From contig JBDQGY010000142.1 in the NCBI GenBank assembly GCA_040265175.1, forward strand, positions 1 to 11,567: a DNA stretch of 11,567 nt. The letters are read 5' to 3'. The notes under the pieces are model-generated. The model was not told the origin of the DNA. It ran no database searches and worked only from the letters and a program-made list of their open reading frames with translations. A program made the translations under genes and the position numbers. Below, piece after piece: positions 1 to 8,505 of the stretch; the first letter of the stretch is position 1; every line of letters begins with the position of its first letter. This stretch comes from JAAZXR01 sp040265175 (GTDB lineage Bacteria; Myxococcota_A; Polyangia; Nannocystales; Nannocystaceae).

Positions 1-99
1 CAGCGCTTGAATGCGTACCCCGTAGTCAACGAAGACGAGCGACGCCCCCCACAGCACCAAGAGACCAATCGCCACCCGCGGAGGAATCCGCGGCAGCAT
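1..99 (-). CDS. Partial N-terminus of an unidentified membrane protein
   Basis: The first 33 codons of a gene that runs off the left edge. The ATG at 99-97 is preceded by GAGG (minus strand, 112-109) nine bases upstream, a well-spaced ribosome binding site that decides this start over an in-frame TTG at 114. The peptide begins MLPRIPPRVAIGLLVLWGAS and continues with a hydrophobic run of about 17 residues after two arginines. This looks like an N-terminal signal anchor or first transmembrane helix. A CCGCGG inverted repeat with a 6-base spacer lies over codons 3-8 (76-93) and could form a small hairpin near the start. It sits 105 bp downstream of the efflux operon on the same strand and might be cotranscribed, but the hairpin at 168-182 lies between. 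No family can be named from 33 residues. It does not look like the start of a TolC-type outer-membrane factor. Confidence 0.55.
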   Translation of the reverse strand, partial: MLPRIPPRVAIGLLVLWGASLVFVDYGVRIQAL

Positions 100-167
100 A
101 AATTTGGCCCTCAACCGATGCAGCACCCTTCCTTCGTGCCGTCGGGTTCAAAAAATGGCAAGTAATT

Positions 168-182
168 GGCCCGACACGGGCC
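168..182 (-). terminator. Hairpin after the efflux operon, possible weak terminator
   Basis: A perfect 6-bp stem (GGCCCG/CGGGCC) with a 3-base loop begins 22 bases past the stop of the last RND gene. On the minus strand a run of six T (155-150) follows, but only after about 12 bases. It is therefore not a textbook intrinsic terminator with an adjacent U-tract. It may attenuate transcription into the partial gene at 1-99 or stabilise the 3' end of the message. The rest of 100-203 shows only the ribosome binding site for the next gene. Confidence 0.35.
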
Positions 183-203
183 GGCGCGGGCCCCGAACGC
201 CGC

Positions 204-3200
204 TCACACCGCGGTTTCGTCCACCACGTCTTCGTTGGCGGCCTTGCCTGCGGCCGCGACACCGCGCGTGGGACGACGCAAGATCAAACCGGTCCACCGC
301 ATCGCGAACTGTCGGAAGTCATCGAAGATGGTGTAGCTGACAGGCACGATCACCAAGGTCAGGATCGTGGCGGTGGTCATGCCGCCCACGAGGGTCTTAC
401 CAAAGGCGTTGTAGGGGATCCCCTCGGCTGGCGCCTGCGCGAACGCGAGCGGCAACATGCCCCCTACAGTGGTCAGCGCCGTCATAAAGATCGGACGAAA
501 GCGCTGCGCGCCCGCCTGCACCACCGCGTCGGCGCGGCTGAGGCCACGCTTTCGCGCGATGTTGATAAAATCGATGAGCACGATGGCGTTGTTGACCACG
601 ACACCGAGCAACAACAGCACCCCCACGATCGCTAGCGGATCTAAGTTCTCCCCCGTCAGCCACAAGAACCACCACACCCCCACCATCGCGAGCGGAATCG
701 AGGGCATCACGCTCAAGGGAAGCAGCAGGGATTCAAACAAGAAGCCCATCAAGAAGAAGATGAACAGGCTCCCGAGCAACGCCGCGAGCAGAAACTCTTC
801 TTGCTGCCCGCGCACCTGACGGACCTCTTCGTCCGCGTCGAAGGACACCCCCTCGGGTAGACGGTAGTTGTCGAAGAAATCTTTGATTCGTCGGAGCGAG
901 GCCGCGCGATCCTCAGGATCGAGTTCCACGCTCAGACGCTCCGCCGTGCGCTTGTTGTATCGCATGAGCACTTTTTCGCCCTTGTGGACGTTCCGCTCCA
1001 CGAAGCTCTTGATGGGGAGCGCGACACCGGCAGGGTTCGGAACCTTGAACTCCAACAGGCTCTCCAGCTCTTCTCGATCCTGCTTGCGATAGATAATGCT
1101 GACGTCGACGTCGCGCTCCTCCGCGTAGTAGCGAGGCAGCGGCGAGCCCCGGAGGGCCGAGCCCACCGTATTTGCGATCAAACTTGAGGAGACCCCGTAG
1201 CGCTCCGAGAGGTCTGGGTCGACGTCGAGGTAGATCTCATCCGAGTCCGCCTGTCCCTGGGATCCGTCACCAACCGCGACGACCCCCTTCACCCGGAGCA
1301 CGTCGCGCTCAAGACGCTCCTTCACTCGCTGCAAGGTCTGGTGGTCGTCGCCGTAGATCGCGAATGAGAGGGCGGAGCTTCGCCCCCCGTCGCTCGCAGA
1401 AAACCTAGAGCGTTTCTCCCATCCCGGCGGAACCGGTAGAAGCTCATAGATCGTCTTGGCCTGCTCGATATATGGGATGTCGCCAGGTTTCGGCGGCTCG
1501 AAAAACATCTGCACCGAGGCCGAGCCCGGGTTGATCTGGATAAACTCGCCGGTAGCATTGTACTCCGCGCGGTGCTCCGAGAACCACGTCTCTAGCTCAC
1601 GGAAGAACACGTCCGCCTCCTCGACATCCACGTGGCTCGGGATTGAATAGCGCACCGTGACCTGTCGGCCTCCACCGCCCTGCTGCGTGATGGTGTCGAC
1701 GTTCTGGACAGGGAAATACAGGCTCGCCAGCACCAGCGTCGACACCATGACCACGTCGGCACGCCGCCTCAAGCTCGCGGCCAAGAGTCGCAAGTAGACC
1801 CGTTGGAGCCGCCCAAATGACGCCTCGTACATGCGCTCCACGACGGTCTTCCACCCCGAGAAGCGGTCCCTGGAACCCTCACCTATCTCCTCGTCATCCT
1901 CGAGGAGATAGGCCGACGCGAGCGGGATCAGCACCAGCGCGACGAACAGAGAGCCGACCAAGCTGACGCACACGGGCGTCACCATACGAATCATAAAGAA
2001 GCGGATGGGCCCGCTGCTCATGAGCGCCATGGGCAAGAATACGACCATCGTCGTCGCGGTCGCGAGCGTCACAGGCAAGGCCACCTCGGAGGAGCCGTGA
2101 AGCGCGGCCGTAAGCTTGGACACCCCCGCCCGTCGATACCGGTGCACGTTGTCTGCGACGACCACCGAGTTGTCTACCACCAGCCCGATACAGATCATCA
2201 AGCCGATCAACGAGACGATGTTGATCGACTGGCCGCTGAAATACATAAAGGGCAGCGACAGGAACATCGACAAGGGGATGGACAGCGCGATGATCATCGT
2301 CATCCGCACCTTCCGTAGGAAGAACAGCAGCACAACCACTGCGATCAGCCCCCCCTGCAATCCAGACGTCATGACCTGATCGAGGCTCGCGCGAATCGTG
2401 TCCCCCTGGATGAAGATCGACTCCACGTCAAAGGACGCCAAGGCGGGGTCTTTCGCCGCCTCAGCCACCGCCTCTTTGAGACGGTCACACACCTCGACCG
2501 TGTTGGCCTGCGACTCCTTGATCGCGAAGACCGCCATGGTAGGCGCGCCGTTCCATCGCTCGAGGCCGTCCTTCTCCGGAAAATCATAGCGGATCTCCGC
2601 CACGTCGGAGAGCTTCAGATTGTCAGGCCCGACCACAACGTTCCGCAGCTCATCAAGCGAGCGGTAGCTCGCCAGGGAACGCACAAGTATCTCGCCACTG
2701 GTCTCGTGTAACTCGCCGCTCGCGAGGTTGAAGTTGGAGGTCTGCAGCCGCTGCGCGATCTGAAAGATATTGAGGTTTGCCGCCTCCGCGAGTTCCCGGT
2801 TGACCTCGATACGAATCTCGCGAGACTCCTGGCCCCAGGCGTTGACCTGTCCGATGCCCTCCACCCGCTCCATGACCTGCACGATCTTGCGCTCGATCAA
2901 GTCGGGCGCGACGTCGTTGAGAGACTCGGGCCATCGAATTCCAAAGAACGCGATGGGGATGGCGTCGCTCGACTGCTTGCGGATGGACACCTCGCGGACC
3001 TCCTCAGGGAGTTCCGCGCGCACTCGTTGGACCCGGTCCCGCACCTCGCGGTAGGCCAGATCCATGTCCGTGTCTCCCTCAAAGACGAGCCCAATGCGTG
3101 CGAAGGAGGAGCTGGACGTCCCAACGATCTCCTTGAGGTTTGGAGTCGTCGACAGCGAGGTCTCGAGCGGGATCGTGATCTGCTCTTCCACGTCCTGCGG

Positions 3201-3386
3201 CGTCGCGTCAGGGAACGCTACCGAGACATTCAGCGACGGGTTCGAGAAGCCCGTTGGGATCAGCTCGAGCGGGATATCGAGCGCCGCCACGGTCCCCAGC
3301 ACGAGGACGCTCGCAAACACCATCAACATCGTGATCGGACGAATGAGCGCGGTCCGAACGATCCCAGAGTTGCGCAGTCCCTTCAC
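204..3386 (-). CDS. RND-family efflux transporter permease (permease A)
   Basis: An inner-membrane proton-driven drug/solute exporter of the AcrB/HAE1-like RND superfamily, 1060 residues, the usual length. The RND plan is complete: TM1 near 14-34, a periplasmic porter/docking region to about 335, TM2-TM6 at about 341-493, a short cytoplasmic linker, TM7 near 541-560, a second periplasmic half, and TM8-TM12 at about 864-1022. In TM4 the motif GLVVDNSVVV gives D405-N406, where AcrB has D407-D408. In TM10 the motif VVNNAIVLID places N932 at the AcrB K940 position. In TM11, QRFRPIFMT keeps the equivalents of AcrB R971 (R962) and T978 (T969). The start is GTG at 3386, and its GTGA overlaps the TGA stop of permease B, so translation is probably coupled. 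The C-terminal tail after TM12 is about 38 residues. The substrate cannot be told from sequence. It probably works with the adaptor and permease B, and an outer-membrane channel must come from elsewhere. Confidence 0.95.
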   Translation of the reverse strand: MKGLRNSGIVRTALIRPITMLMVFASVLVLGTVAALDIPLELIPTGFSNPSLNVSVAFPDATPQDVEEQITIPLETSLSTTPNLKEIVGTSSSSFARIGLVFEGDTDMDLAYREVRDRVQRVRAELPEEVREVSIRKQSSDAIPIAFFGIRWPESLNDVAPDLIERKIVQVMERVEGIGQVNAWGQESREIRIEVNRELAEAANLNIFQIAQRLQTSNFNLASGELHETSGEILVRSLASYRSLDELRNVVVGPDNLKLSDVAEIRYDFPEKDGLERWNGAPTMAVFAIKESQANTVEVCDRLKEAVAEAAKDPALASFDVESIFIQGDTIRASLDQVMTSGLQGGLIAVVVLLFFLRKVRMTMIIALSIPLSMFLSLPFMYFSGQSINIVSLIGLMICIGLVVDNSVVVADNVHRYRRAGVSKLTAALHGSSEVALPVTLATATTMVVFLPMALMSSGPIRFFMIRMVTPVCVSLVGSLFVALVLIPLASAYLLEDDEEIGEGSRDRFSGWKTVVERMYEASFGRLQRVYLRLLAASLRRRADVVMVSTLVLASLYFPVQNVDTITQQGGGGRQVTVRYSIPSHVDVEEADVFFRELETWFSEHRAEYNATGEFIQINPGSASVQMFFEPPKPGDIPYIEQAKTIYELLPVPPGWEKRSRFSASDGGRSSALSFAIYGDDHQTLQRVKERLERDVLRVKGVVAVGDGSQGQADSDEIYLDVDPDLSERYGVSSSLIANTVGSALRGSPLPRYYAEERDVDVSIIYRKQDREELESLLEFKVPNPAGVALPIKSFVERNVHKGEKVLMRYNKRTAERLSVELDPEDRAASLRRIKDFFDNYRLPEGVSFDADEEVRQVRGQQEEFLLAALLGSLFIFFLMGFLFESLLLPLSVMPSIPLAMVGVWWFLWLTGENLDPLAIVGVLLLLGVVVNNAIVLIDFINIARKRGLSRADAVVQAGAQRFRPIFMTALTTVGGMLPLAFAQAPAEGIPYNAFGKTLVGGMTTATILTLVIVPVSYTIFDDFRQFAMRWTGLILRRPTRGVAAAGKAANEDVVDETAV

Positions 3387-6300
3387 GACTCTTCGCCCGC
3401 CTCTCCCCCAGACCGCACGGCCTCCACGGCCTCGTCCAACTCCTCGTACCCCACGGCGTCAAGTTCAAGATCCTGAGAGAGTTCGTCTTCGAGCCGCATC
3501 GCCGGCGTTTGGGAGCTGCGTTCACCCACCAGCCGGTCCACGAGCGCGTAGACGGTAGGGATGACAATTAAGGTCAAGAGCGTCGAACATGCGAGGCCCG
3601 CGATGACGGTGATCGCCATTGGCTGGCGAATCTCCGCGCCGTCTCCGGTGGCCAAGGCCATCGGGACGAGGCCGAGCACCGTGGTCAGCGTGGTCATCAA
3701 AATCGGGCGCAGCCGGATCGCTCCCGCCTCCTCCAGCGCGTCCAGGGTGGACAGCCCGCGCAGCTTGAGGCGGTTCACGTAGTCCACAAAGACGATCGCG
3801 TTGTTCACCACGATCCCCGCGAGCATGATCACGCCGAGGAACACCACCACCGACAGCGGGATACCCGCCAGGGCCAACGTCACCACGACGCCTGCCAAGG
3901 CCAGCGGGATGCTCACCAAAATGATGAGCGGGTAGACGAGGCTCTCGAACTGCGAGGCCATGATCACGTAGACGAGGAAGATGGAGAGCGCGAGCGCGAC
4001 ATACAGCGACTTGGAAGAGGTCGCCCACTCCTCGCTTTGCCCCGTGATCGCGTAGCTGACGCCCTCGGGCAAGGAGAGCTCTGCCACCGCTTGCTCGACG
4101 GTCGTCGACGCCGAGCCCAAGCCGATGCCTTCCACATTTGCAGTGACCAGTCCCACCCGCTGTTGTCCGACGCGGCGGATCTCATTGGGGCCGCGCCCCA
4201 CCTTGATCTCCGCCACCGCGCTCAACGGGACGGGGCGCGGGCTCCCTGGATTCACCACGAGCTCACGCAGTTCTTTGACGCCCGCGGTGCTCGCGTCCTG
4301 GAGGCGCACGCGCACGGGGATTTTGCGGTCCCGCCGGTTGAACCGCGTCGCCTCGGTCCCCTTAATCTTGTCACGCACTTGCTCGGCCACCGTGCGGATG
4401 TCGAGGTTCAAGCGCGAGAGGGTGTCGCGATCGTAGATGATCTGCACCTCCGGACTCCCCTGCCGGATCGACGCCTTTACATCTTCGAGTCCGGGGACCG
4501 CAGCAAGCCGCTCTTCGACCATCGTCGTCCCTGCCGCGAGCGCCTCGAGGTCATAGCCCCGCACCTCCACCTCCACCGGCGTCTTGAATGAGAACAAGGT
4601 CGGTCGACGGACGGTGGTTTGAAGGCCTGGCACCACCGACGTGACCTTGCGAATCTCCTCGAGGGCCAACCTCTCGATGCAAATCGCGCTGGCCTTGGAA
4701 GCGCCGCACTCGGCAGTCCACGCGTCCTCTTGCCCCGTGGCCGCGCCCTCGGACTCTCTTGGTGCGACGGTCTCGCCCTCGCTCGGCGTGGACGACGAGG
4801 CGGCGTCGAGGTCACTGAGCGCTGCCGCGCGCTGTTGACCTGCCCCCGCATACAGCGACACCGCGATGGTCGCTGTGTGCTCGCCTCGCTCGCCTTCGTC
4901 GACATCGTCACGTTCGGTTCCCACGGTGGTCACCATGGCCCGGACGCGACTCAGCTCCTCCGCCAACCGCGCCTCGACCCGCGCGGCGGCGACGTCCGTG
5001 ACGTCCAAGGGGGTGCCCACCGGGAGCGCCATCTCTACCGAGAGTTCTCCTTGGTGCAGCTCGGGAACCAGCTCGGTGTCAAGCCGATAGGCGGCCATCC
5101 ACGTCACACAAAGCACACCGATCACCACGGCGAGCACGGCGCCAGGTCGTCGAACGGAGCCACGGACGATGCCCCGGTACATGAGCGTGACTGCTTCGAT
5201 ACCGCGCCCAAACAGCGACACCGCGGGTCGAAGCGCCCTCGAAACGAGCCACAACAGGCCCCCCACTACGAGCGCGAGGACACGGAACACGATCATGAAC
5301 ACCACCCAGGCCGCCCGCGCCGGAATCTCCAAGAGAAGATGACCCACGCTGCGCAAGAGTAGGTAGGGCGACAACGCCAGCAGCCGCAGGCGCGAGGCGC
5401 CGCCCCGGAGGTCTGCCCGAAGCGAGTCCACCGCGCTGCGAGGCACCGCCACGGCCTTCAAGTCGGCGAAGAAGGAGCCACCGTCTCCACTCGTGTCTCC
5501 ACTCGTGTCTCCACTCCCGGGCTGCGCCCAACGGCGGGAGGAAATCATGGGGATGAAGAAGAGCGCGACCGCGAGCGAGGCGAGCAAACTGAAGACGACG
5601 GTCAGCCCGAGGTCACCAAATAGCTGCCCCGCGATGCCCTCCACGAACACCATCGGGAAGAACACCGCGATGGACGTTAATGTCGACGCGGCGACAGCGG
5701 AGCCCACCTCCGAGGTCCCTCGCAAGGTCGCCGTGGTCGGCGTATCGCCCTCCTCGCGACATCGATAGATCGATTCCAAGACGACGATGGCGTTGTCTAC
5801 GAGCATCCCGATCCCGAGCGCGAGACCGCCCAGCGACATGATGTTCATGGAGACGCCCGCGAGGTTCAGCGGCGCGAACGTGATGATCACAGACATGGGA
5901 ATCGCCAGGCCAACGATGGCGGTCGTCATCCCCTCCCCGAGGAAGAAGAACAGCACGAGCACCGCGACCAACCCGCCGAGCAGCGCAGTGTTCAACACCT
6001 CCTGAATGCTAGACTCGATGAACAAGGAGCGGTCAGAGACCACCTGCAGCTTCGCGCCGTGGTCTCGCTCGATGCGCTCCACCACACCACGACCGCCGCG
6101 CCCCCCCTTGAGACGGGAACGGACCCGGGTCGCCATGTCGACAATATTGGCCTCCGCCTCCTTGTAGATTTCGATTTGCACGGCGTCGAGCCCATCGACG
6201 CGCGTGACCACTTCACGATCCTCGTACGCGGAGCTCACCTTCGCCAAGTCTCGAAGCCGGATCTCACGCCCTTGCCGGGACGCGATGACCAAATCGCGAA

Positions 6301-7102
6301 GGTCCTCGAGGCTCTCAAACTCATTGACCGTGCGAATAAGATACCGGGTGTTGCCCTCCCGCATCGCGCCACCGGCCACATTGACGTTCTCCGCGGCGAG
6401 CCGCGCTGTGACCTCAGTGATCGCCACGCCGGTCCGACGCAGCGCGCGCTCATCGAGCTCGACCCTGATCTCTTCGAGCAGACCCCCTTTCACCTTCACC
6501 GCGGCGACCCCATCGACCGGCTCTAGCAGGCGTTTAATCGATCGCTCGGAGATCCGGCGAAGGTATTTGAGCCCCCCTACACCTTCGAACCGCTCTCCGC
6601 TGCCGCTCAGCGACAACACCATGACGGGGTCGAGGGAGGGGTCGTAGCGCAATATGAGCGGCTGCTGGGTCTCGTCTGGCAGCGACGGCAACACCTGATC
6701 GATCTTCTCAAGAACGTCCTGGTTCGCGTCGTCCATGTCAGTGTCCCAGGTGAACTCCAACACGACGTCACAGTTCCCGGACGTGGACACGGAGGACAGC
6801 GTGGTCACGCCCGTCACCACACCAAGCTGCTCCTCGAGCGGCCGCGCGACGTCGTTCTCAACCTCCGCGGGGGCCGCCCCGGGATACTCGGTCCGAACGG
6901 TCAACTTTGGATACGAGATCTCTGGCATCAAGTTGACCGGCAACAGCCGAACGGAGAAACCTCCGAAAACCATCACGGCCAAAAACACCATCAGCACAGC
7001 CACGGGGCGGCGCACCGTGAATTCCAACCGCTGCATGGAGCGACGCAGGCTCTCTCGAGGCCGCACGTCTCTAGGCGGTCGTGCCTCTGGCGGTGAACTC
7101 AC
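3383..7102 (-). CDS. RND-family efflux transporter permease with insertions (permease B)
   Basis: A second RND permease of 1239 residues, about 180-200 longer than typical AcrB-like pumps. Core features: TM1 near 31-50, TM2-TM6 at 373-520, TM4 motif GIGMLVDNAIVVLESIYR (D436-N437), TM10 motif GIVVNNAIVFVDYVN (N1100 in place of the AcrB lysine), and TM11 motif IRLRPILMTTLT (R1130, T1137). The extra length lies in four places. There is a 22-residue N-terminal extension. A region of about 115 residues between TM6 and TM7 (about 521-635) starts with GDTS repeats and holds two extra hydrophobic stretches. A Ser/Glu/Ala-rich insertion sits in the second periplasmic half (about 756-808) and carries Cys799 and Cys808. 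The C-terminal tail of about 50 residues is acidic. The GTG start at 7102 overlaps the adaptor stop as GTGA. An ATG at codon 23 (7036) is an alternative closer to the usual RND start but lacks a good ribosome binding site. It is probably cotranslated with the adaptor and permease A. Confidence 0.95.
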   Translation of the reverse strand: MSSPPEARPPRDVRPRESLRRSMQRLEFTVRRPVAVLMVFLAVMVFGGFSVRLLPVNLMPEISYPKLTVRTEYPGAAPAEVENDVARPLEEQLGVVTGVTTLSSVSTSGNCDVVLEFTWDTDMDDANQDVLEKIDQVLPSLPDETQQPLILRYDPSLDPVMVLSLSGSGERFEGVGGLKYLRRISERSIKRLLEPVDGVAAVKVKGGLLEEIRVELDERALRRTGVAITEVTARLAAENVNVAGGAMREGNTRYLIRTVNEFESLEDLRDLVIASRQGREIRLRDLAKVSSAYEDREVVTRVDGLDAVQIEIYKEAEANIVDMATRVRSRLKGGRGGRGVVERIERDHGAKLQVVSDRSLFIESSIQEVLNTALLGGLVAVLVLFFFLGEGMTTAIVGLAIPMSVIITFAPLNLAGVSMNIMSLGGLALGIGMLVDNAIVVLESIYRCREEGDTPTTATLRGTSEVGSAVAASTLTSIAVFFPMVFVEGIAGQLFGDLGLTVVFSLLASLAVALFFIPMISSRRWAQPGSGDTSGDTSGDGGSFFADLKAVAVPRSAVDSLRADLRGGASRLRLLALSPYLLLRSVGHLLLEIPARAAWVVFMIVFRVLALVVGGLLWLVSRALRPAVSLFGRGIEAVTLMYRGIVRGSVRRPGAVLAVVIGVLCVTWMAAYRLDTELVPELHQGELSVEMALPVGTPLDVTDVAAARVEARLAEELSRVRAMVTTVGTERDDVDEGERGEHTATIAVSLYAGAGQQRAAALSDLDAASSSTPSEGETVAPRESEGAATGQEDAWTAECGASKASAICIERLALEEIRKVTSVVPGLQTTVRRPTLFSFKTPVEVEVRGYDLEALAAGTTMVEERLAAVPGLEDVKASIRQGSPEVQIIYDRDTLSRLNLDIRTVAEQVRDKIKGTEATRFNRRDRKIPVRVRLQDASTAGVKELRELVVNPGSPRPVPLSAVAEIKVGRGPNEIRRVGQQRVGLVTANVEGIGLGSASTTVEQAVAELSLPEGVSYAITGQSEEWATSSKSLYVALALSIFLVYVIMASQFESLVYPLIILVSIPLALAGVVVTLALAGIPLSVVVFLGVIMLAGIVVNNAIVFVDYVNRLKLRGLSTLDALEEAGAIRLRPILMTTLTTVLGLVPMALATGDGAEIRQPMAITVIAGLACSTLLTLIVIPTVYALVDRLVGERSSQTPAMRLEDELSQDLELDAVGYEELDEAVEAVRSGGEAGEES
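5483..5516 (-). repeat. 12-bp in-frame tandem repeat coding for GDTS units
   Basis: The 12-base unit GTCTCCACTCGT (plus strand) occurs about 2.8 times in a row inside permease B. On the coding strand each unit is four codons and gives GDTSGDTSGDGGS at residues 530-542, in the cytoplasmic linker after TM6. Because the unit is a multiple of three, gain or loss of copies would change linker length without shifting the frame. Confidence 0.8.
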
Positions 7103-8325
7103 GAGCCCCCGTCGGAACCATCACTTCGTGCAGCCGCCACCCCGTCGGTCACGGGTGACAACTCCACACCGTTCGCGTCGACAGGCGTGCCCCGCTCGTC
7201 CACACGCTGGATAAGCGCCCCGTCCTTTAGCGCGGCCTGCCCTGCCATGATGATCTCGTCTGCGATCTCGAGCCCCGCCACTACCTGCACATAATCTGCG
7301 TTCTCGAGGCCGGTGGTCAGGGCGCGCTCGACCGCCCGATTCTCCTTAATGATGAACGCGAACACCTCCTCGTCGCGACGGACGAGCGCGGACTTTGGAA
7401 GCAAAAGCGCGTCTTCACGTCGTTCGGTGGTCAGCGTCACCTCCGCGTACATGCCCGGCAGGAACGAACGCGCGCTCGCCTCTTGGCGACCCGGCAAGGA
7501 GACGGTCACTTTCACGGTGCCCGTGCTGGCGTCGACCACCGGAGCGATCCTCTGCACTGTGCCCTGGACCGTACGACCCACGGCGGCCTTGCTCGTCACG
7601 GTGGCCTCTTGACCGACGGAGATGCGGTCGAGCTCACGTTCAGGCACATAGATGCGAGCCACGAGCGAATCGAAGTCGGTGAGCGTAAACAGCTGCGCAC
7701 CCGAGCTCACGAGGGCCCCAGTGTTCACAAACCGTTCTGTGACAACCCCGTTGAATGGCGCCCGCACTCGCGTGTTCCGCACATCCCGCCTGCGGTCCCG
7801 CAGATCGAGCTTCGCGTTGCGCAAGGTCACCTCAAGATTGGCGACCTCTTCCGCGCTCGCTGCACCCTTCGCGAACAGACTCTGCACGCGCTCCAAGTCT
7901 CGTGTGGCCTTCTCCACAGACACTCCGGCCCGCTCAAGCATCGTGGCTTGAGTGTCTCGCCTCAGGGAGGCGAGCACGTCACTGGCGGCCACGGAGTCGC
8001 CTTCCTCCGCGTTGAGCCCTGTGACTTGACCGGTCGCTTCGGCGGACACGGTGACCTGTCGTTCGGCCTCGATGGTGCTCGCAGACGACACCATGGACGC
8101 GATCGGACCCAAGCTCGCTTTACCCACCAGGACCGGCGCGGCCATCTCCTCTTCTTCCTCGGCCCCCGTATCGCCGCCCCAGCGTCCACCGTTCCCCCAG
8201 CCACCTGGGGGAGGAGGTCCGCATCCCGCGGCCGTCGCCAACAACAGCGCGACCCCAGCCACGCGCGACAGCGCACGAGTGGGCCCCGTGAATGCTCCGC
8301 GCCCGTGTGTCCCTCGCCTGTTCAT
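7099..8325 (-). CDS. RND efflux periplasmic adaptor lipoprotein (membrane fusion protein)
   Basis: A HlyD/AcrA-type adaptor that links the inner-membrane RND pump to an outer-membrane channel. From the ATG at 8325 it is 408 residues. The lipobox LATAAGC puts the lipidated cysteine at residue 35, after an Arg-rich n-region and a hydrophobic core, so the protein is probably anchored as a lipoprotein. A Gly/Pro/Trp-rich spacer and five Glu (about 38-60) follow. Next come the barrel-sandwich half-motif ATGQVTGLNAEEGDSV, a coiled-coil hairpin (about 125-185, rich in Arg/Glu/Ala), the second lipoyl half-motif TRVRAPFNGVVTERFVNTG, a beta-barrel domain, and a membrane-proximal domain including LLLPKSALVRR. 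An in-frame start at 8373 would add 16 residues (MQPLLHGPSMVC...). I prefer 8325 because the signal peptide then has normal length and a purine-rich stretch (GGCAGGCGAGG) lies upstream. It is the first gene of the efflux operon. Confidence 0.92.
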   Translation of the reverse strand: MNRRGTHGRGAFTGPTRALSRVAGVALLLATAAGCGPPPPGGWGNGGRWGGDTGAEEEEEMAAPVLVGKASLGPIASMVSSASTIEAERQVTVSAEATGQVTGLNAEEGDSVAASDVLASLRRDTQATMLERAGVSVEKATRDLERVQSLFAKGAASAEEVANLEVTLRNAKLDLRDRRRDVRNTRVRAPFNGVVTERFVNTGALVSSGAQLFTLTDFDSLVARIYVPERELDRISVGQEATVTSKAAVGRTVQGTVQRIAPVVDASTGTVKVTVSLPGRQEASARSFLPGMYAEVTLTTERREDALLLPKSALVRRDEEVFAFIIKENRAVERALTTGLENADYVQVVAGLEIADEIIMAGQAALKDGALIQRVDERGTPVDANGVELSPVTDGVAAARSDGSDGGS

Positions 8326-8400
8326 CCTCGCCTGCCGGCATACCATGCTCGGCCCGTGAAGCAACGGCTGCACCGGGTGCTTATTCCGCTCCTTACACGA

Positions 8401-8428
8401 AATTTACGCGTCACATGCGCTCGGTCAC
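8401..8428 (-). promoter_or_regulatory. Candidate promoter of the efflux operon
   Basis: In the 180 bp between ald and the adaptor start, the minus strand carries GTGACC (8428-8423) and TAAATT (8406-8401) separated by 16 bases, about 75 bases upstream of the adaptor ATG. The -10 match is fair and the -35 match weak. GTGAC recurs three times nearby on the same strand (8432-8411 region), which could be part of a regulator site. No regulator gene is adjacent. The remainder of 8326-8505 shows no convincing terminator for ald. Confidence 0.28.
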
Positions 8429-8505
8429 GTCACTGGGATCTCTCGGTGAGAACTGAACACCCGACGTTGTTGAGCCAGGGGCCCGCACCGGCCGTTCGAG
8501 ACGGG

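Noticed and set aside
4619..5362. 247-codon plus-strand open frame inside permease B
   Set aside because: Antisense shadow of the RND gene with His/Arg-rich low-quality translation.
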